This document shows, piece after piece, positions 28,282 to 36,555 of a stretch of DNA of 64,000 nucleotides (the first letter of the stretch is position 1; every line of letters begins with the position of its first letter). This DNA comes from Pandoraea terrae (GTDB taxonomy: Bacteria; Pseudomonadota; Gammaproteobacteria; Burkholderiales; Burkholderiaceae). The notes beneath the pieces are model-generated. The model was not told the origin of the DNA, ran no database searches, and was given only the letters and a program-made list of their open reading frames with translations. Where the stretch lies: positions 248,001-312,000 of the forward strand of contig NZ_CABPRZ010000004.1 of NCBI RefSeq assembly GCF_902459695.1. The letters are read 5' to 3'. The translations under genes and the position numbers were made by a program.

Positions 28282-29841
28282 TCATAGAATTTTTCGCACA
28301 AGCTCAGCGATCCTGTGAGCAAAAAGTGGAGGAACGGCATTTCCAACTTGGTGATACTGTTGAGTACGATTGCCTTGGAAAAAATAGTTGTCGGGGAACG
28401 TCTGAAGACGTGCGGCTTCGCGAACGGTCAAGCTTCTACATTGCGTCGGGTCCGGATGAATGAAGTAGTGACCATCCTTCGATATGTGACTGGTAATTGT
28501 CGTAGACGACGTCGTCGCGAGCTGAACACGAAATCTGTCCGAAAACTTGCCAGTCTCCCAGTTTGCATGATCTGGTCTGAGCTTTTCCAACAGGTCGAAC
28601 TCTTCGTGCCCCTTCGGGGAGCGCTCGTTCACCGCCGCAAATGTGGACGCGTACGCATAGCGCATCAAATCAGATTTCATGTGTCCGCGCGCTTCGTGGT
28701 TCAACCAAACATGTAGGCGACGGTCCTCAAGCCACTCACGCAAAGGCAGTTTGACGTCACTGGCTTCGCGGGTCTTTGGCACCCGTACATCTCCAAACCC
28801 CAATGCGCTCGACACTACTTGCGAGTGACGTTGCAACGCATCGGCAATACTCGTCATATTCCGCGCCTTGGCTGCAGTTGCTAGCTCCTTGAATTGGGAT
28901 CTAACGATTTGCGCCCATTCCGAGGCCTCGTCAGATTGCTTACTGAGCCGACTTCTAAGTGGAGGCAGCGCGCCAATGGCGTCGACAACAGTGGGTGCAG
29001 GCTCAAAGTCTGGTCGCAAGAAGCGCACCTTTCGTTGATCCAAGTCCTCGCGAACTCCGAGCAAAATTACACGATGCCGCGCTTGGGGGATGCCGTAGTC
29101 CTCTGCCCGGACGATGAACTTTCGGGCATCGATAGCGGACGGGTCGGTGTGTCGATCGAACGCAACGTCATGTGACAGCGAGTAGATTCTGTAGCCACTG
29201 CTAGAGGCGCGCTTCCCGAGAATTGCGGCATCGGGATCCGCTAGATCTCGCAAAATGGAATGGAATACTCGCTCGCCACCCACGGAAGACGAGAGTATTC
29301 CTTTGACATTCTCCATAACGAAGACCGAGGGGCGATATTTCTGAATGATCCGCAAGTACTCCTTGTACAGAAAATGGCGGTGGTCATCCTCGGGCTTGTA
29401 ATCGACTTTCCCTTTGTTGCGAGCTCTTCCAACGAGTGAGTAGGCTTGGCACGGAGGTCCGCCAATCAGTATCCAAGCGGAGTCAGGGCCGATGCCGTGC
29501 CCCCGAATTGCCGCGTCAAGTTTGGCATTGTCGGTGGGGTTCCCCAAGGTTAACTGAAGCGCCTCCTCATCGGCCGCCTTCCAAGCGGCCGCGGTCTTCG
29601 CATTTTCCTCGATAGGGGCGCCGTAATTGCAATAGTCGTAATATGGCTGGAGCGCCTTCGCTCCCGAACGCTTCAATTCCCGGTAAAACGCTCGCAAGCG
29701 CAGCGTCTGATGTGCGAAGGGATCCATCTCCGCTGACACGATGATCCGAAAGGGATCGTTCTTGAGCGACGAGAATCCCTCGCCGAGCCCACCCGGACCG
29801 GCAAACAAGTCAACAATCGGTATGGAGTTTTTTTGGTTCAT
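28282..29841 (-). CDS. DNA (cytosine-5) methyltransferase
   Basis: A 519-residue C5-cytosine methyltransferase. Motif I DLFAGPGGLGEGF (11-23), motif IV GGPPCQAYS with catalytic C131, motif VI ENV (E177), motif VIII QARHRVILLG, and motifs IX-X (REAARLQTFPDNY, QVGNAVPP) are all intact, with a target-recognition region between VIII and IX. The start is ATG 29841, directly before IPIVDLFAG; the longer reading frame would run into the divergent vsr gene. The target site is not readable. It could protect host DNA from the neighbouring Z1/PD-(D/E)XK operon, or form an older pair with vsr. Confidence 0.94.
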   Translation of the reverse strand: MNQKNSIPIVDLFAGPGGLGEGFSSLKNDPFRIIVSAEMDPFAHQTLRLRAFYRELKRSGAKALQPYYDYCNYGAPIEENAKTAAAWKAADEEALQLTLGNPTDNAKLDAAIRGHGIGPDSAWILIGGPPCQAYSLVGRARNKGKVDYKPEDDHRHFLYKEYLRIIQKYRPSVFVMENVKGILSSSVGGERVFHSILRDLADPDAAILGKRASSSGYRIYSLSHDVAFDRHTDPSAIDARKFIVRAEDYGIPQARHRVILLGVREDLDQRKVRFLRPDFEPAPTVVDAIGALPPLRSRLSKQSDEASEWAQIVRSQFKELATAAKARNMTSIADALQRHSQVVSSALGFGDVRVPKTREASDVKLPLREWLEDRRLHVWLNHEARGHMKSDLMRYAYASTFAAVNERSPKGHEEFDLLEKLRPDHANWETGKFSDRFRVQLATTSSTTITSHISKDGHYFIHPDPTQCRSLTVREAARLQTFPDNYFFQGNRTQQYHQVGNAVPPLFAHRIAELVRKIL

Positions 29842-29913
29842 GCTAATCGAACTAAGCCGGCAATACGGCCATGTTTTGTCCGGCAACGTCAGGTCGCCAG
29901 GATACCAGGAATA

Positions 29914-30345
29914 ATGGATATCGTCGACGCAAACACCCGATCGCAAATGATGTCGGGAATTCGGGCCAAGGATACGAAGCCGGAGATGATTGTCCGGCGG
30001 TTCCTGCATTCCAACGGGTTTCGCTATCGACTGCACGACCGAAAGTTACCCGGAACCCCGGACTTGGTCCTGCCAAAATATCGAGCAGTGATCTTCGTCC
30101 ACGGATGCTTCTGGCACCATCACCCGGACTGCGACAAGGCCTATATTCCCGCGTCAGATACTGAAAAGTGGATGCACAAGTTTCAGACGAACAGAACTAG
30201 GGATGAGAGAAACGTCACCCTGCTCACACAAATGGGCTGGCACGTAATTGTAGTCTGGGAATGCGAGTTGAGCGCGCGTCGAGCCGCGTCGCAGTTGAAT
30301 GGACTGAAGGACTCCCTGCATCACCTGCAGGTGACGGATCGCTAG
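29914..30345 (+). CDS. vsr: Very short patch repair endonuclease (Vsr)
   Basis: A 143-residue nickase that starts repair of T:G mismatches left by deamination of 5-methylcytosine. TRSQMMSGIRAKDTKPE at the N-terminus, PGTPDLVLPKY with the catalytic Asp, and the Zn/active-site block FVHGCFWHHHPDC are intact, as is WECEL near the end. ATG 29914 follows AGGA. It is divergent from the cytosine methyltransferase (72-base gap), the usual partner, which implies that the methylase is active. Confidence 0.94.
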   Translation: MDIVDANTRSQMMSGIRAKDTKPEMIVRRFLHSNGFRYRLHDRKLPGTPDLVLPKYRAVIFVHGCFWHHHPDCDKAYIPASDTEKWMHKFQTNRTRDERNVTLLTQMGWHVIVVWECELSARRAASQLNGLKDSLHHLQVTDR

Positions 30346-30801
30346 CAACTTATGCGGGAAACGACTTCGAGAGCTTTCGGCGCCGGGGTTGCCCCTGACC
30401 CTACACCCGAATTGATCATGCCGGCCCATAGAGACTATAACTTAGGACAGGCTGGCATCGCTTGGCAACCGTTTCGTCAGGTGAACGGATTTTTTGTCGA
30501 CCCAAAAGCAAATAGCAATGGGCGGCACTCAGTGGCAACTCGCTAGTCGGGCAAACTTGCTAACCGGGCCGAACAAGGCCATAGTCGAGACCTCTCGCAG
30601 GTCTCTAATTCAGGAAAATGGTAATTTTATCAATAAGTTATGTGTCAGCTGCTGTTCCCGTTGCCAGAATCGCAAATTGACGATGATGATTGTCTCGAAG
30701 TCACCTCCGGGGAGCGCTCAATAGCAGTCGTTTTCCGTCGTGCAACCGCCGGGGCGGAGGTGGCCGTCGGCCGGTTGCGATCGGCACAGACCGTCCATTT
30801 A
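30346..30801. other. Intergenic stretch between vsr and the IS21 element
   Basis: 456 bases without a supported gene. A hairpin GAGACCT-CTCGC-AGGTCTC sits at 30587-30605. The reading frames present lack ribosome sites and recognisable domains. No target-site duplication matching the far side of the insertion sequence was found. Confidence 0.5.
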
Positions 30802-30847
30802 CTGCGTATTTCGGCGAACGTGACCGCCGATTTCGGGAACGTGACCG
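30802..30847. repeat. IS21 end with two 21-bp period repeats
   Basis: After the terminal CTGCGTATTTCGG, the core GTGACCG occurs at 30820 and 30841, exactly 21 bases apart. These correspond to the CGGTCAC units at the other end, read on the opposite strand. Confidence 0.8.
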
Positions 30848-30893
30848 ATTCGGCGGGTTTGGCGTTGCGCGGTATCGATTGTAGGGTTTCGAT

Positions 30894-31661
30894 TCAGTTT
30901 TGGTCGAGTTCGGTCTCCAGGATGTTGGGTTTGGGAGACGCCTTTCTGAGCGATTCGCCGGTGAGCGTGATCCGGTGATTGCGCTGCATGAGACGGTCAA
31001 GCATTGCATCGGCGATGGTCTCGTCGCCAATCCAGCCATGCCAGTGCTCGATCGGCAACTGGCTGGTCACGATCGTGGCCTTGCCCGCGGAGCGGTCGTC
31101 AATCATCTCGAGCAGATCGTTGCGAACCATCGCATCTAGGGGAGCCATTCCCCAATCGTCCAGTAGCAGGACGTCGACGCGAGCGATCTGCAGCAACCAT
31201 TTGGTGAAGCCGCCGTTGCCGTGCAGCACGCGCAACTCCTCGCCGAGTCGCGGCACGCGCAAGTACAACGCGGAGTGCCCGCGCCGGCAGGCGTACTGCG
31301 CCAGGGCGCAGGCGAGCCATGATTTGCCCGCGCCGGTTGGGCCGCTGATGAGCAAGCTGTAGCCAGCTTCGACCCAGTCACCGAGAGCCAGGCTCGTGAG
31401 CGAGCGCGGGTCCACGCCTCGACCAGAGCGGGTGTCGAGGTCCTCGATGGCGGCCTGCGGATACTTGAGGCGCGCCTGCTTGAGCAGTCGGGTCCGGCGC
31501 CGATCATCACGCCAGTTGGCTTCCCTGTCGACCAGCAGGGACAGGCGTTCCTCGAAGCTCAGGCCGGCCGCGCCGGGCTACGTCAATTGTTCTTCCAGGC
31601 CGTCAGCGAAGCCTTCCAGCTTCAGCGCGCGCAGCTGCGTCAGTGTTTGTTGCATCATCAT
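30894..31661 (-). pseudogene. istB: istB ATPase helper gene with an in-frame stop
   Basis: The reading frame from ATG 31661 (one of three consecutive ATG codons) would give 255 residues, the normal IstB length. Codon 28 (31580-31578) is TAG, just before PGAAGLSFEERL, and the frame is otherwise intact to the stop at 30894. The part after the stop keeps the AAA+ core: Walker A SGPTGAGKSW, Walker B LLLDDWG, and TSQLPIEHWH. Reinitiation at GTG 31415 would give a 173-residue protein without the N-terminal DNA/transposase-contact region. One base change (CAG to TAG, for example) explains it. Confidence 0.85.
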
Positions 31662-31673
31662 GGCGGGTCTTCT

Positions 31674-33197
31674 TTATTGGTAGTAGCTGGGGCCGCGTAC
31701 ATGCGCGTGGCTCGGACTGATCCAGTCGGCAGGCGTTGCCGCCGCAGCACGGTCACGGTTGTTGATCAGGATGTCGCGCACATGGCGGTAACGGTGCACG
31801 CCCAGTTCCAGCGCCAGCGCACAGGCCGCTTCGAGACGTTCGCGACCATAGCGACGGGAGAGCGAGAGCAATCCGAGGCACGCCCGATAGCCGTGTTCCG
31901 GGTGGCGTTGCTCCTGCAGCAGTCGTGTGACGAGCGCGCGGGTTGCCGCGCCGATCTGCTGCCCCCAGTGAATCAGCCGCTGTGGCGTCCATTCGAGATG
32001 GGCGCGGTATGCCGCGGGCATGTGCTCGACGACCGTGGCGTAGCCGCCCGCGCGGTCATTGCGGGCATGGCTGGCAACGCGGCGGCCCCGATGCAACAGT
32101 TCGACAGCGCCCGCCGTGATGCGCGCATCGAGCTTAAGGCCGACCAGCGCGTGCGGCACGCTGTAACGGTGTTTGTTGATCTCGACGTGATAGTCGATGT
32201 GAGCCGTCACCGTCTTGAAGCGCGCGAGTTCATAGGGTTGAATGGGCAGCGGCTGCAGTGCCGGCGCGTCCAGCTGGGCGAATGCGCTGGCGCGGCATCC
32301 CGGCAACTTCTGGAACGGGCGCTCGTTCAGGTTCTTCAGCAGCGGCCGGATCGCGTCATCGACCGACTGCACCGACGCAAACCGGTGATGGCGCAGCCGC
32401 GCCATGATCCAGCGCTCGACCACCTGGACCGCAACTTCTACCTTCGGTTTGTCCTGTGGGCGATACACCCGTGCAGGCAGGAATGAGGTGCCGTAATGAC
32501 GCGCGAAGTCCAGCACGGTGTCGCCTGCGCGAGGTTCGTAACGGTCGGGATCGGCGATCATCGCGCGCGGGTTGTCCGGCACGATCAGCTGCGGTACGCC
32601 GCCATAGAAGGTCAGCGCGCGTGCAATGCCGCCCAGCCAGTCCTCCATCGTTTCGGCCGGCGTCGCGCACGCGAACGTATAGCTCGATGCGCCCATGGCG
32701 GCCACGAAGATGTGCGCGCGGCGTCCGGTGGTCAGCGGCAACGTGGGGCCGGCAAAGCCGACAAACAGCTTCTCGCCGGCGCGGTGGATCTGACGCATCG
32801 AGCGCTTCAGACGTTTCGTGAACGCCTTGTAGTGCTCGCAGAACTGCGTATAGCGGTAGGTCTGCCGGTCCGCAAACTCGGCCTGGTATTCCTCCCACAG
32901 CAACGTGAGCGTCACGCCCTTGCGGCGCAGCTCCTGATGGATGCGCCCGTAGTCGGGCTGGGCGTACGCTGCTGGCCCCGTGGGCTTGCCGAGTAGCCGT
33001 CGCTCGAGCTCGCCTTCGTCCACGTCGCAGGCGCTCGCCCAGTCCAGCCCGGCGGCGCCGGCCAGTCCGACGTACTTCGTGACCACGCCCTTGGAAATGC
33101 CCAGCGACGCGGCGATCCGATCGTGCGAGAAACCGCCGTCGAATTTAAGTTGTAAAACGTCCTTGATCATCCGCATGTTCATCCGGTGCGCGGGCAT
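31674..33197 (-). CDS. istA: IS21-family transposase IstA, likely catalytically dead
   Basis: A 507-residue transposase with an N-terminal helix-turn-helix (HDRIAASLGISKGVVTKYV), an RNase H-like integrase core and a C-terminal region. ATG 33197 follows GGAG at good spacing. In the core, the second Asp (IVPDNPRA) and the Glu region (DKPKVEVAVQVVERW) are kept. The first catalytic Asp, expected in FVDYAG or FVDFAG, is Gly here (LFVGFAGPTLPL), a single-base GAC to GGC change. The istB gene starts 12 bases beyond its stop. Confidence 0.9.
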   Translation of the reverse strand: MPAHRMNMRMIKDVLQLKFDGGFSHDRIAASLGISKGVVTKYVGLAGAAGLDWASACDVDEGELERRLLGKPTGPAAYAQPDYGRIHQELRRKGVTLTLLWEEYQAEFADRQTYRYTQFCEHYKAFTKRLKRSMRQIHRAGEKLFVGFAGPTLPLTTGRRAHIFVAAMGASSYTFACATPAETMEDWLGGIARALTFYGGVPQLIVPDNPRAMIADPDRYEPRAGDTVLDFARHYGTSFLPARVYRPQDKPKVEVAVQVVERWIMARLRHHRFASVQSVDDAIRPLLKNLNERPFQKLPGCRASAFAQLDAPALQPLPIQPYELARFKTVTAHIDYHVEINKHRYSVPHALVGLKLDARITAGAVELLHRGRRVASHARNDRAGGYATVVEHMPAAYRAHLEWTPQRLIHWGQQIGAATRALVTRLLQEQRHPEHGYRACLGLLSLSRRYGRERLEAACALALELGVHRYRHVRDILINNRDRAAAATPADWISPSHAHVRGPSYYQ

Positions 33198-33278
33198 GCT
33201 GTCTCCGGCAAAAGCCGGCAAGCATAGCCCGCGTGGTTGATGAACATGCGCAACGCCAATCCTGCCTTCCGGTCCGCT

Positions 33279-33367
33279 CGGTCACGTTGCCGAATTGACC
33301 GGTCACGTTGCCGAAATCGTCGGTCACCATCCCGAAACGGCCGGTCACGTTCGTCCGAAATACGCAG
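33279..33367. repeat. IS21 end with four 21-bp period repeats
   Basis: CGGTCAC starts at 33279, 33300, 33321 and 33342, an exact 21-base period. The first, second and fourth read CGGTCACGTT; the third reads CGGTCACCAT. The block ends in the terminal inverted repeat CCGAAATACGCAG. It also contains the region upstream of istA. Confidence 0.85.
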
Positions 33368-33584
33368 CCTCGTCGTAATGCGAGCCATATTCTTGGGCGA
33401 ATGCCGGCAGAAAGTTGGGCTGTGTGGACGGGAACACCCTTGCGATAAGCTGCCTGACATGGTATAAAGGCAGCGATTCCGCATCAGCCAGGCTATTTCT
33501 GTGCTAATCCGGAAGGATCGCCAACTGGCGCGGCGCGGCTTAGCGGTTCCTCCACGGTGGCCCTAACATCCTCGTCGCTTCCAC

Positions 33585-33614
33585 TTGTTTACAAGTCTTC
33601 GGACTTGTTATACA
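33585..33614 (+). promoter_or_regulatory. Promoter with palindromic operator in the spacer
   Basis: TTGTTT (33585-33590) and TATACA (33609-33614) form a sigma-70-like promoter with an 18-base spacer. The whole spacer is a perfect inverted repeat, ACAAGTC-TTCG-GACTTGT. An alternative -35 is TTTACA at 33589. The two-gene operon begins about 80 bases downstream. A repressor bound here would block polymerase directly. Inferred from sequence only. Confidence 0.55.
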
Positions 33615-33647
33615 GGCTAGTTGTTCGCGTGCGTGATACTTTCTCCG

Positions 33648-33677
33648 AAAAGAGGGCGCCTTTGTGTGCCCTTTTTT
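33648..33677 (+). terminator. Intrinsic terminator or attenuator in the leader of the two-gene operon
   Basis: AAAAGAGGGC, a ten-base loop, then GCCC and six T residues, ending 16 bases before ATG 33694. It lies between the predicted promoter and the first gene, so it could act as an attenuator, or end a short RNA of about 60 bases. The rest of the 326 bases between the IS element and ATG 33694 shows no gene. Confidence 0.65.
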
Positions 33678-33693
33678 CATTTCAATTTGGCTC

Positions 33694-34533
33694 ATGGCTA
33701 ACCCTTGGCTGGAAATATTACAAGAAGCGCTCGCTAGCGAAATCGAGAGGACGAAGACCGCCGTTCCGGGCGCCAAGCTTCGAGCCGCCGTCGCCAAGAT
33801 CGCTTCGTCCCGCGGACTCGAGTTTCCGCCGCCCGGCGTAAAGCGGTTTTCAGCGTTCGTTGAATCGTTCCCCTCCCAAGTCCTGCTCCACAGGCAGCCG
33901 GGAAGCGACATTCTTGTGGCGCCGGTCGATCGCCCCGACCTCATCACGGTTTCCAGCTCGCACGCGCCGGCGCCGAATTCCCGCATACGCGAAGACTTGT
34001 TCAAGGCGCTGACGAAGCTCCCCATGGCAGAAACGGGGAAGCCGCATTACGTTCCGAGCAACAACTCTGTGCTCTGGGTTAAGGCCGGCGAGCCAGTGCC
34101 CGCTGAAGCAATTGCGCTGCCAGAGTCATCGCTTGAAAACGAACTGGCTGTGAGAAAGCGATTCGCCGAAGAGGTCGATGCGGCAGAGACGGCAAAAGAA
34201 GCCCTGCTCGGGGCCCTCGCCCAAAACTCGCCCCTCCAAGGTTTCAGCCAAGCGATTCACAATTTCGGTCTGATCAAGCATTGGCACACGTTCCGACTAG
34301 GCGCGCTAAATTCGTCGCTGCGGACCTGGGCCACTGACAAAGCCATCCCCTGGCAACCCGACTGGGTTCAACTCTCGGAGCCGCGCTCGCTCCCATTGAC
34401 CGTTCCGTCTGCCCCGGTTAGCGTTGAAGGCAAGTCGGGCTTGGCCGAGATTGCCGCACAGCTCACGCAGGAAGATCTGGCGAGAATTCACATCCCTCTC
34501 GACATTGTTCTTCGACTGTTGGCCAAAGGCTAG
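33694..34533 (+). CDS. Unknown protein, possible LOTUS/OST-HTH-like N-terminus
   Basis: A 279-residue soluble protein. The first 75 residues (helical, with PGAKLRAAVAKIASSRGLEF, PPPGVKRFSAFVESFP and ILVAPVDRP) resemble the winged-helix LOTUS/OST-HTH pattern, a fold that binds RNA; this is a by-eye resemblance only. A Glu/Ala-rich helix around 150-180 follows, then an aromatic segment (IKHWHTFRLGALNSSLRTW). ATG 33694 is preferred to an in-frame upstream start inside the terminator stem-loop region. It is followed after 11 bases by a second unknown gene. No function is claimed. Confidence 0.7.
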   Translation: MANPWLEILQEALASEIERTKTAVPGAKLRAAVAKIASSRGLEFPPPGVKRFSAFVESFPSQVLLHRQPGSDILVAPVDRPDLITVSSSHAPAPNSRIREDLFKALTKLPMAETGKPHYVPSNNSVLWVKAGEPVPAEAIALPESSLENELAVRKRFAEEVDAAETAKEALLGALAQNSPLQGFSQAIHNFGLIKHWHTFRLGALNSSLRTWATDKAIPWQPDWVQLSEPRSLPLTVPSAPVSVEGKSGLAEIAAQLTQEDLARIHIPLDIVLRLLAKG

Positions 34534-34544
34534 GAGGGCCGCCA

Positions 34545-35336
34545 ATGGGCGTGTTCATTCTGGCTGGGTACCAGCAAAGCCTGTCTGCGCACATCAAAAA
34601 AGCGCTGAAACAGGGCCAAGACCAGTTCAACAGCTGGTCTTGGGAGCTTTTTCCCAGCGAAAAACGCAGCGAGTCGACCATCCTTGCGAAACAGGTGGAC
34701 GGCTTGTGCCGACGGGCGGAATCGCACGGGGGCGCACACATCTTTGCCGTGTCTTCAGATCGGCAACGGCAGCAAATCGAGGACCAAATTCGCAGGCATT
34801 TCCGCTTTCGGTGGCTTGACTCCAAGGTCGTCGGCGAGACGGGACGAGGCGAATTCGCTCCACTTATCGAGGCACTATCCACCGCGACGACGGAAGAGAC
34901 CTTCTGGGCTGACCATGTCAAACCCGGCGACTCCGCCTCCCCGCTTGTCCTTCCAGAAATATTTCTGGCAAAACGTGAGTTAGTCGACATTTGGCGCCTA
35001 TCTGAAAGCTACAACAATCAAGGGCACCTGTCGGCGGCGGCTGATCTCATCCAACGTTTCGTCCGCGAACATCGTCGCAGGATTGACAACTATAGGAACA
35101 CTCCGTGGCTCGACGACAACTCTTGGATTTGGGATGACGATGGGCCGCGACACGGCACCCCGGATTTTCCCGGCGATTGGCGATATTCATATCGCTTACC
35201 CGACGGCTTCCATTTCGACGTCACTCCTCACGGGAAGACAAAAACCTCCTTCGTTGACGCAGCCGGCCGCCGCCATCCGCTGCCGCAAAAGGGCTATCTA
35301 AACGTGACCGCGCACGGACAAATTCGCGGCGCTTAG
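34545..35336 (+). CDS. Unknown protein, second gene of the operon
   Basis: A 263-residue soluble protein with no recognised family. ATG 34545 follows GGAGGG. The N-terminus (MGVFILAGYQQSLSAHIKKAL) looks like a beta-alpha start of a Rossmann-like or nuclease-type fold. The middle is Arg/Glu-rich helical; the C-terminal 60 residues are rich in Trp, Asp, Gly and His (WLDDNSWIWDDDGPRHGTPD, then FHFDVTPHGK), which suggests a compact beta domain. The 11-base spacing implies co-expression and possibly a toxin-antitoxin-like or defence pair, given the flanking accessory genes. That role is speculation. Confidence 0.7.
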   Translation: MGVFILAGYQQSLSAHIKKALKQGQDQFNSWSWELFPSEKRSESTILAKQVDGLCRRAESHGGAHIFAVSSDRQRQQIEDQIRRHFRFRWLDSKVVGETGRGEFAPLIEALSTATTEETFWADHVKPGDSASPLVLPEIFLAKRELVDIWRLSESYNNQGHLSAAADLIQRFVREHRRRIDNYRNTPWLDDNSWIWDDDGPRHGTPDFPGDWRYSYRLPDGFHFDVTPHGKTKTSFVDAAGRRHPLPQKGYLNVTAHGQIRGA

Positions 35337-35474
35337 GAGTTCTCCAGCCCAATGCCGGAGAGCGCCTCCCAACGAGCCGCGAAGTAAAGACGTCAGGGCG
35401 CGAGCAACAATTTCTGCTTATTTGTACGGCATATACTCGCGAGAATGCCCGGCACAGCGCCATCGTGCGGCTAA

Positions 35475-35825
35475 CCCAGAAATCCGGTCCGTCCCACAGT
35501 GGAAAAGCTCACGCCGGCGTTCGTGAGATCGCGTGACTACATCCGCACACACAGCGCCGAAGAGATCGCCGCACAGATGCCGGTCGACTATTACGCCGGC
35601 AACAAGGCGCTTTACATCAAAGCACTGGCGGCGTCCCGTCAAATGTTTACCGCCGACGGCAAGATGCCCGCCGATGGCCCGGAAACCGTTTTGAAGGTGT
35701 TGGCGACATTCGATCCGGCAATCAAGCGACGACCGCTTGATTTGTCGCGAACCTATACCAACGATTTCGTGACTTCCGTGAAGCGGCAGCAGGCTTCCGT
35801 CTCATCGCCTGAAGGCATGCGTTAG
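35475..35825 (+). pseudogene. 3' fragment of an ABC transporter substrate-binding protein gene
   Basis: About 115 residues open from 35475 that match the C-terminal part of nitrate/sulfonate/taurine-type (NMT1/THI5-like) binding proteins: FVRSRDYIRTHSAEEIAAQMP, DYYAGNKALYIKALAASRQMF and ETVLKVLATFDPAIK. About two thirds of the protein, including the signal peptide, is missing, and no permease or ATPase gene is nearby. It looks like chromosomal DNA cut when accessory DNA entered. GTG 35499 could in principle start a 108-residue product, but no function is expected. Confidence 0.78.
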
Positions 35826-35910
35826 TCGATGTACGTTTCGTTTGTTGCGTTTTTCGTTTGTTTCGAATAGAAATGGCTGCTCCCTAGCAGTTCCAGCCTT
35901 GGAGTAAGCC

Positions 35911-36378
35911 ATGACCCATATCGCGATGTCCGAAATGACCTTGCCTGTCGAGCGCGAGGTGCAAGCGGCCGTCCAAGGTCAGCGGGCCTTGGCGGCCTAT
36001 CTTGCGACCAAGTTTGGGACACAGAGCATCCAGATCTTCGATGACAAGAACCAAGCCCACCAAGTGGAGCTTCCAACATCTGCACTGCGCCTGTTGGTCG
36101 ACATCCTCGCCGAGCTAGCTGACGGCAACGCGGTCAAGGTGGTTCCGGTTCATGCGGAGCTAACCACTCAAGAGGCCGCTGATCTTCTCAATGTTTCACG
36201 TCCGCATCTGGTCAAGCTGCTGGAAGCCAATGCATCGCCTTATCACAAGACCGGCAAGCATCGGCGCGTGCGATTCGCTGACTTGATGCGCTTCAAAGCA
36301 GAACGTGATCACACAAGTGAACAGGCAATGGAGGCGCTGGCCCAGCAAGCCCAAGAGCTTGGAATGGGCTACGAATGA
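35911..36378 (+). CDS. Excisionase-type helix-turn-helix protein, antitoxin of a broken PIN module
   Basis: A 155-residue protein with a C-terminal MerR/excisionase-like DNA-binding domain: LTTQEAADLLNVSRPHLVKLLE at about 89-110, then the wing HKTGKHRRVRFADLMRFK. The N-terminal half is helical and probably binds the partner. Proteins of this form are found before PIN-domain toxin genes, and its stop overlaps the start of a truncated PIN gene (ATGA at 36375). It would repress its own promoter. Confidence 0.8.
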   Translation: MTHIAMSEMTLPVEREVQAAVQGQRALAAYLATKFGTQSIQIFDDKNQAHQVELPTSALRLLVDILAELADGNAVKVVPVHAELTTQEAADLLNVSRPHLVKLLEANASPYHKTGKHRRVRFADLMRFKAERDHTSEQAMEALAQQAQELGMGYE

Positions 36379-36485
36379 GGAGCTCTCCGTTCACCGCAAT
36401 CTACGACGCCTGCGTGCTCTATCCCGCGCCTCTATGGGACTTCCTTATGTGGCTAGGCCTGTCGGGGCGGTTCAGGGCGCGATGG
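36375..36485 (+). pseudogene. Truncated PIN-domain toxin gene
   Basis: The first 37 codons encode the start of a PIN ribonuclease, with the first acidic residue (TAIYDACVLYPAPLWDFLMW, then SGRFRARW). After that the frame departs from the family and runs through a hairpin into DNA antisense to the next gene. At least two thirds of the domain, including the other acidic residues, is gone. The toxin is dead while its antitoxin is intact. Confidence 0.72.
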
Positions 36486-36492
36486 GTAGTAA

Positions 36493-36510
36493 CGGGGGCA
36501 TTCGCCCCCG
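36493..36510. terminator. Strong GC hairpin between the PIN remnant and the DUF779 gene
   Basis: CGGGGGC-ATTC-GCCCCCG, a perfect 7-base stem and 4-base loop. It lies 46 bases past the stop of the minus-strand DUF779 gene and probably ends the aldehyde dehydrogenase operon, although no T tract follows. Confidence 0.5.
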
Positions 36511-36555
36511 CCGTACTGGCGCCCGTATTGCCGCCCCATCAGCGATTCGGACGCC

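Larger units (their letters stand above)
30802..33367 (-). mobile_element. IS21-family insertion sequence, apparently inactivated
   Basis: About 2.57 kb, holding istA and istB on the minus strand in the usual order. The ends share CTGCGTATTTCGG as inverted repeats (30802-30814 and complement of 33355-33367). Inside the ends lie copies of a 21-bp unit with core CGGTCAC, the transposase-binding repeat arrangement of this family. No target duplication is evident: flanks are CCATTTA on the left and CCTCGTC on the right. istB has a nonsense codon and istA lacks a catalytic Asp, so it looks immobile unless helped by another copy. Confidence 0.88.

Noticed and set aside
30587-30605. Hairpin GAGACCT-CTCGC-AGGTCTC as a recombination site
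   Set aside because: No second copy, recombinase or T tract was found; kept only as a note in the intergenic entry.
30346-30893. Short reading frames between vsr and istB
   Set aside because: No ribosome sites or domains, and part of the stretch is IS end sequence.
31415-31415. GTG 31415 as the true start of a short istB
   Set aside because: The upstream frame encodes the normal IstB N-terminus in phase, broken only by one TAG, so a pseudogene is the better reading.
30791-33378. Target-site duplication flanking the IS21 element
   Set aside because: The bases outside the two terminal repeats do not match.
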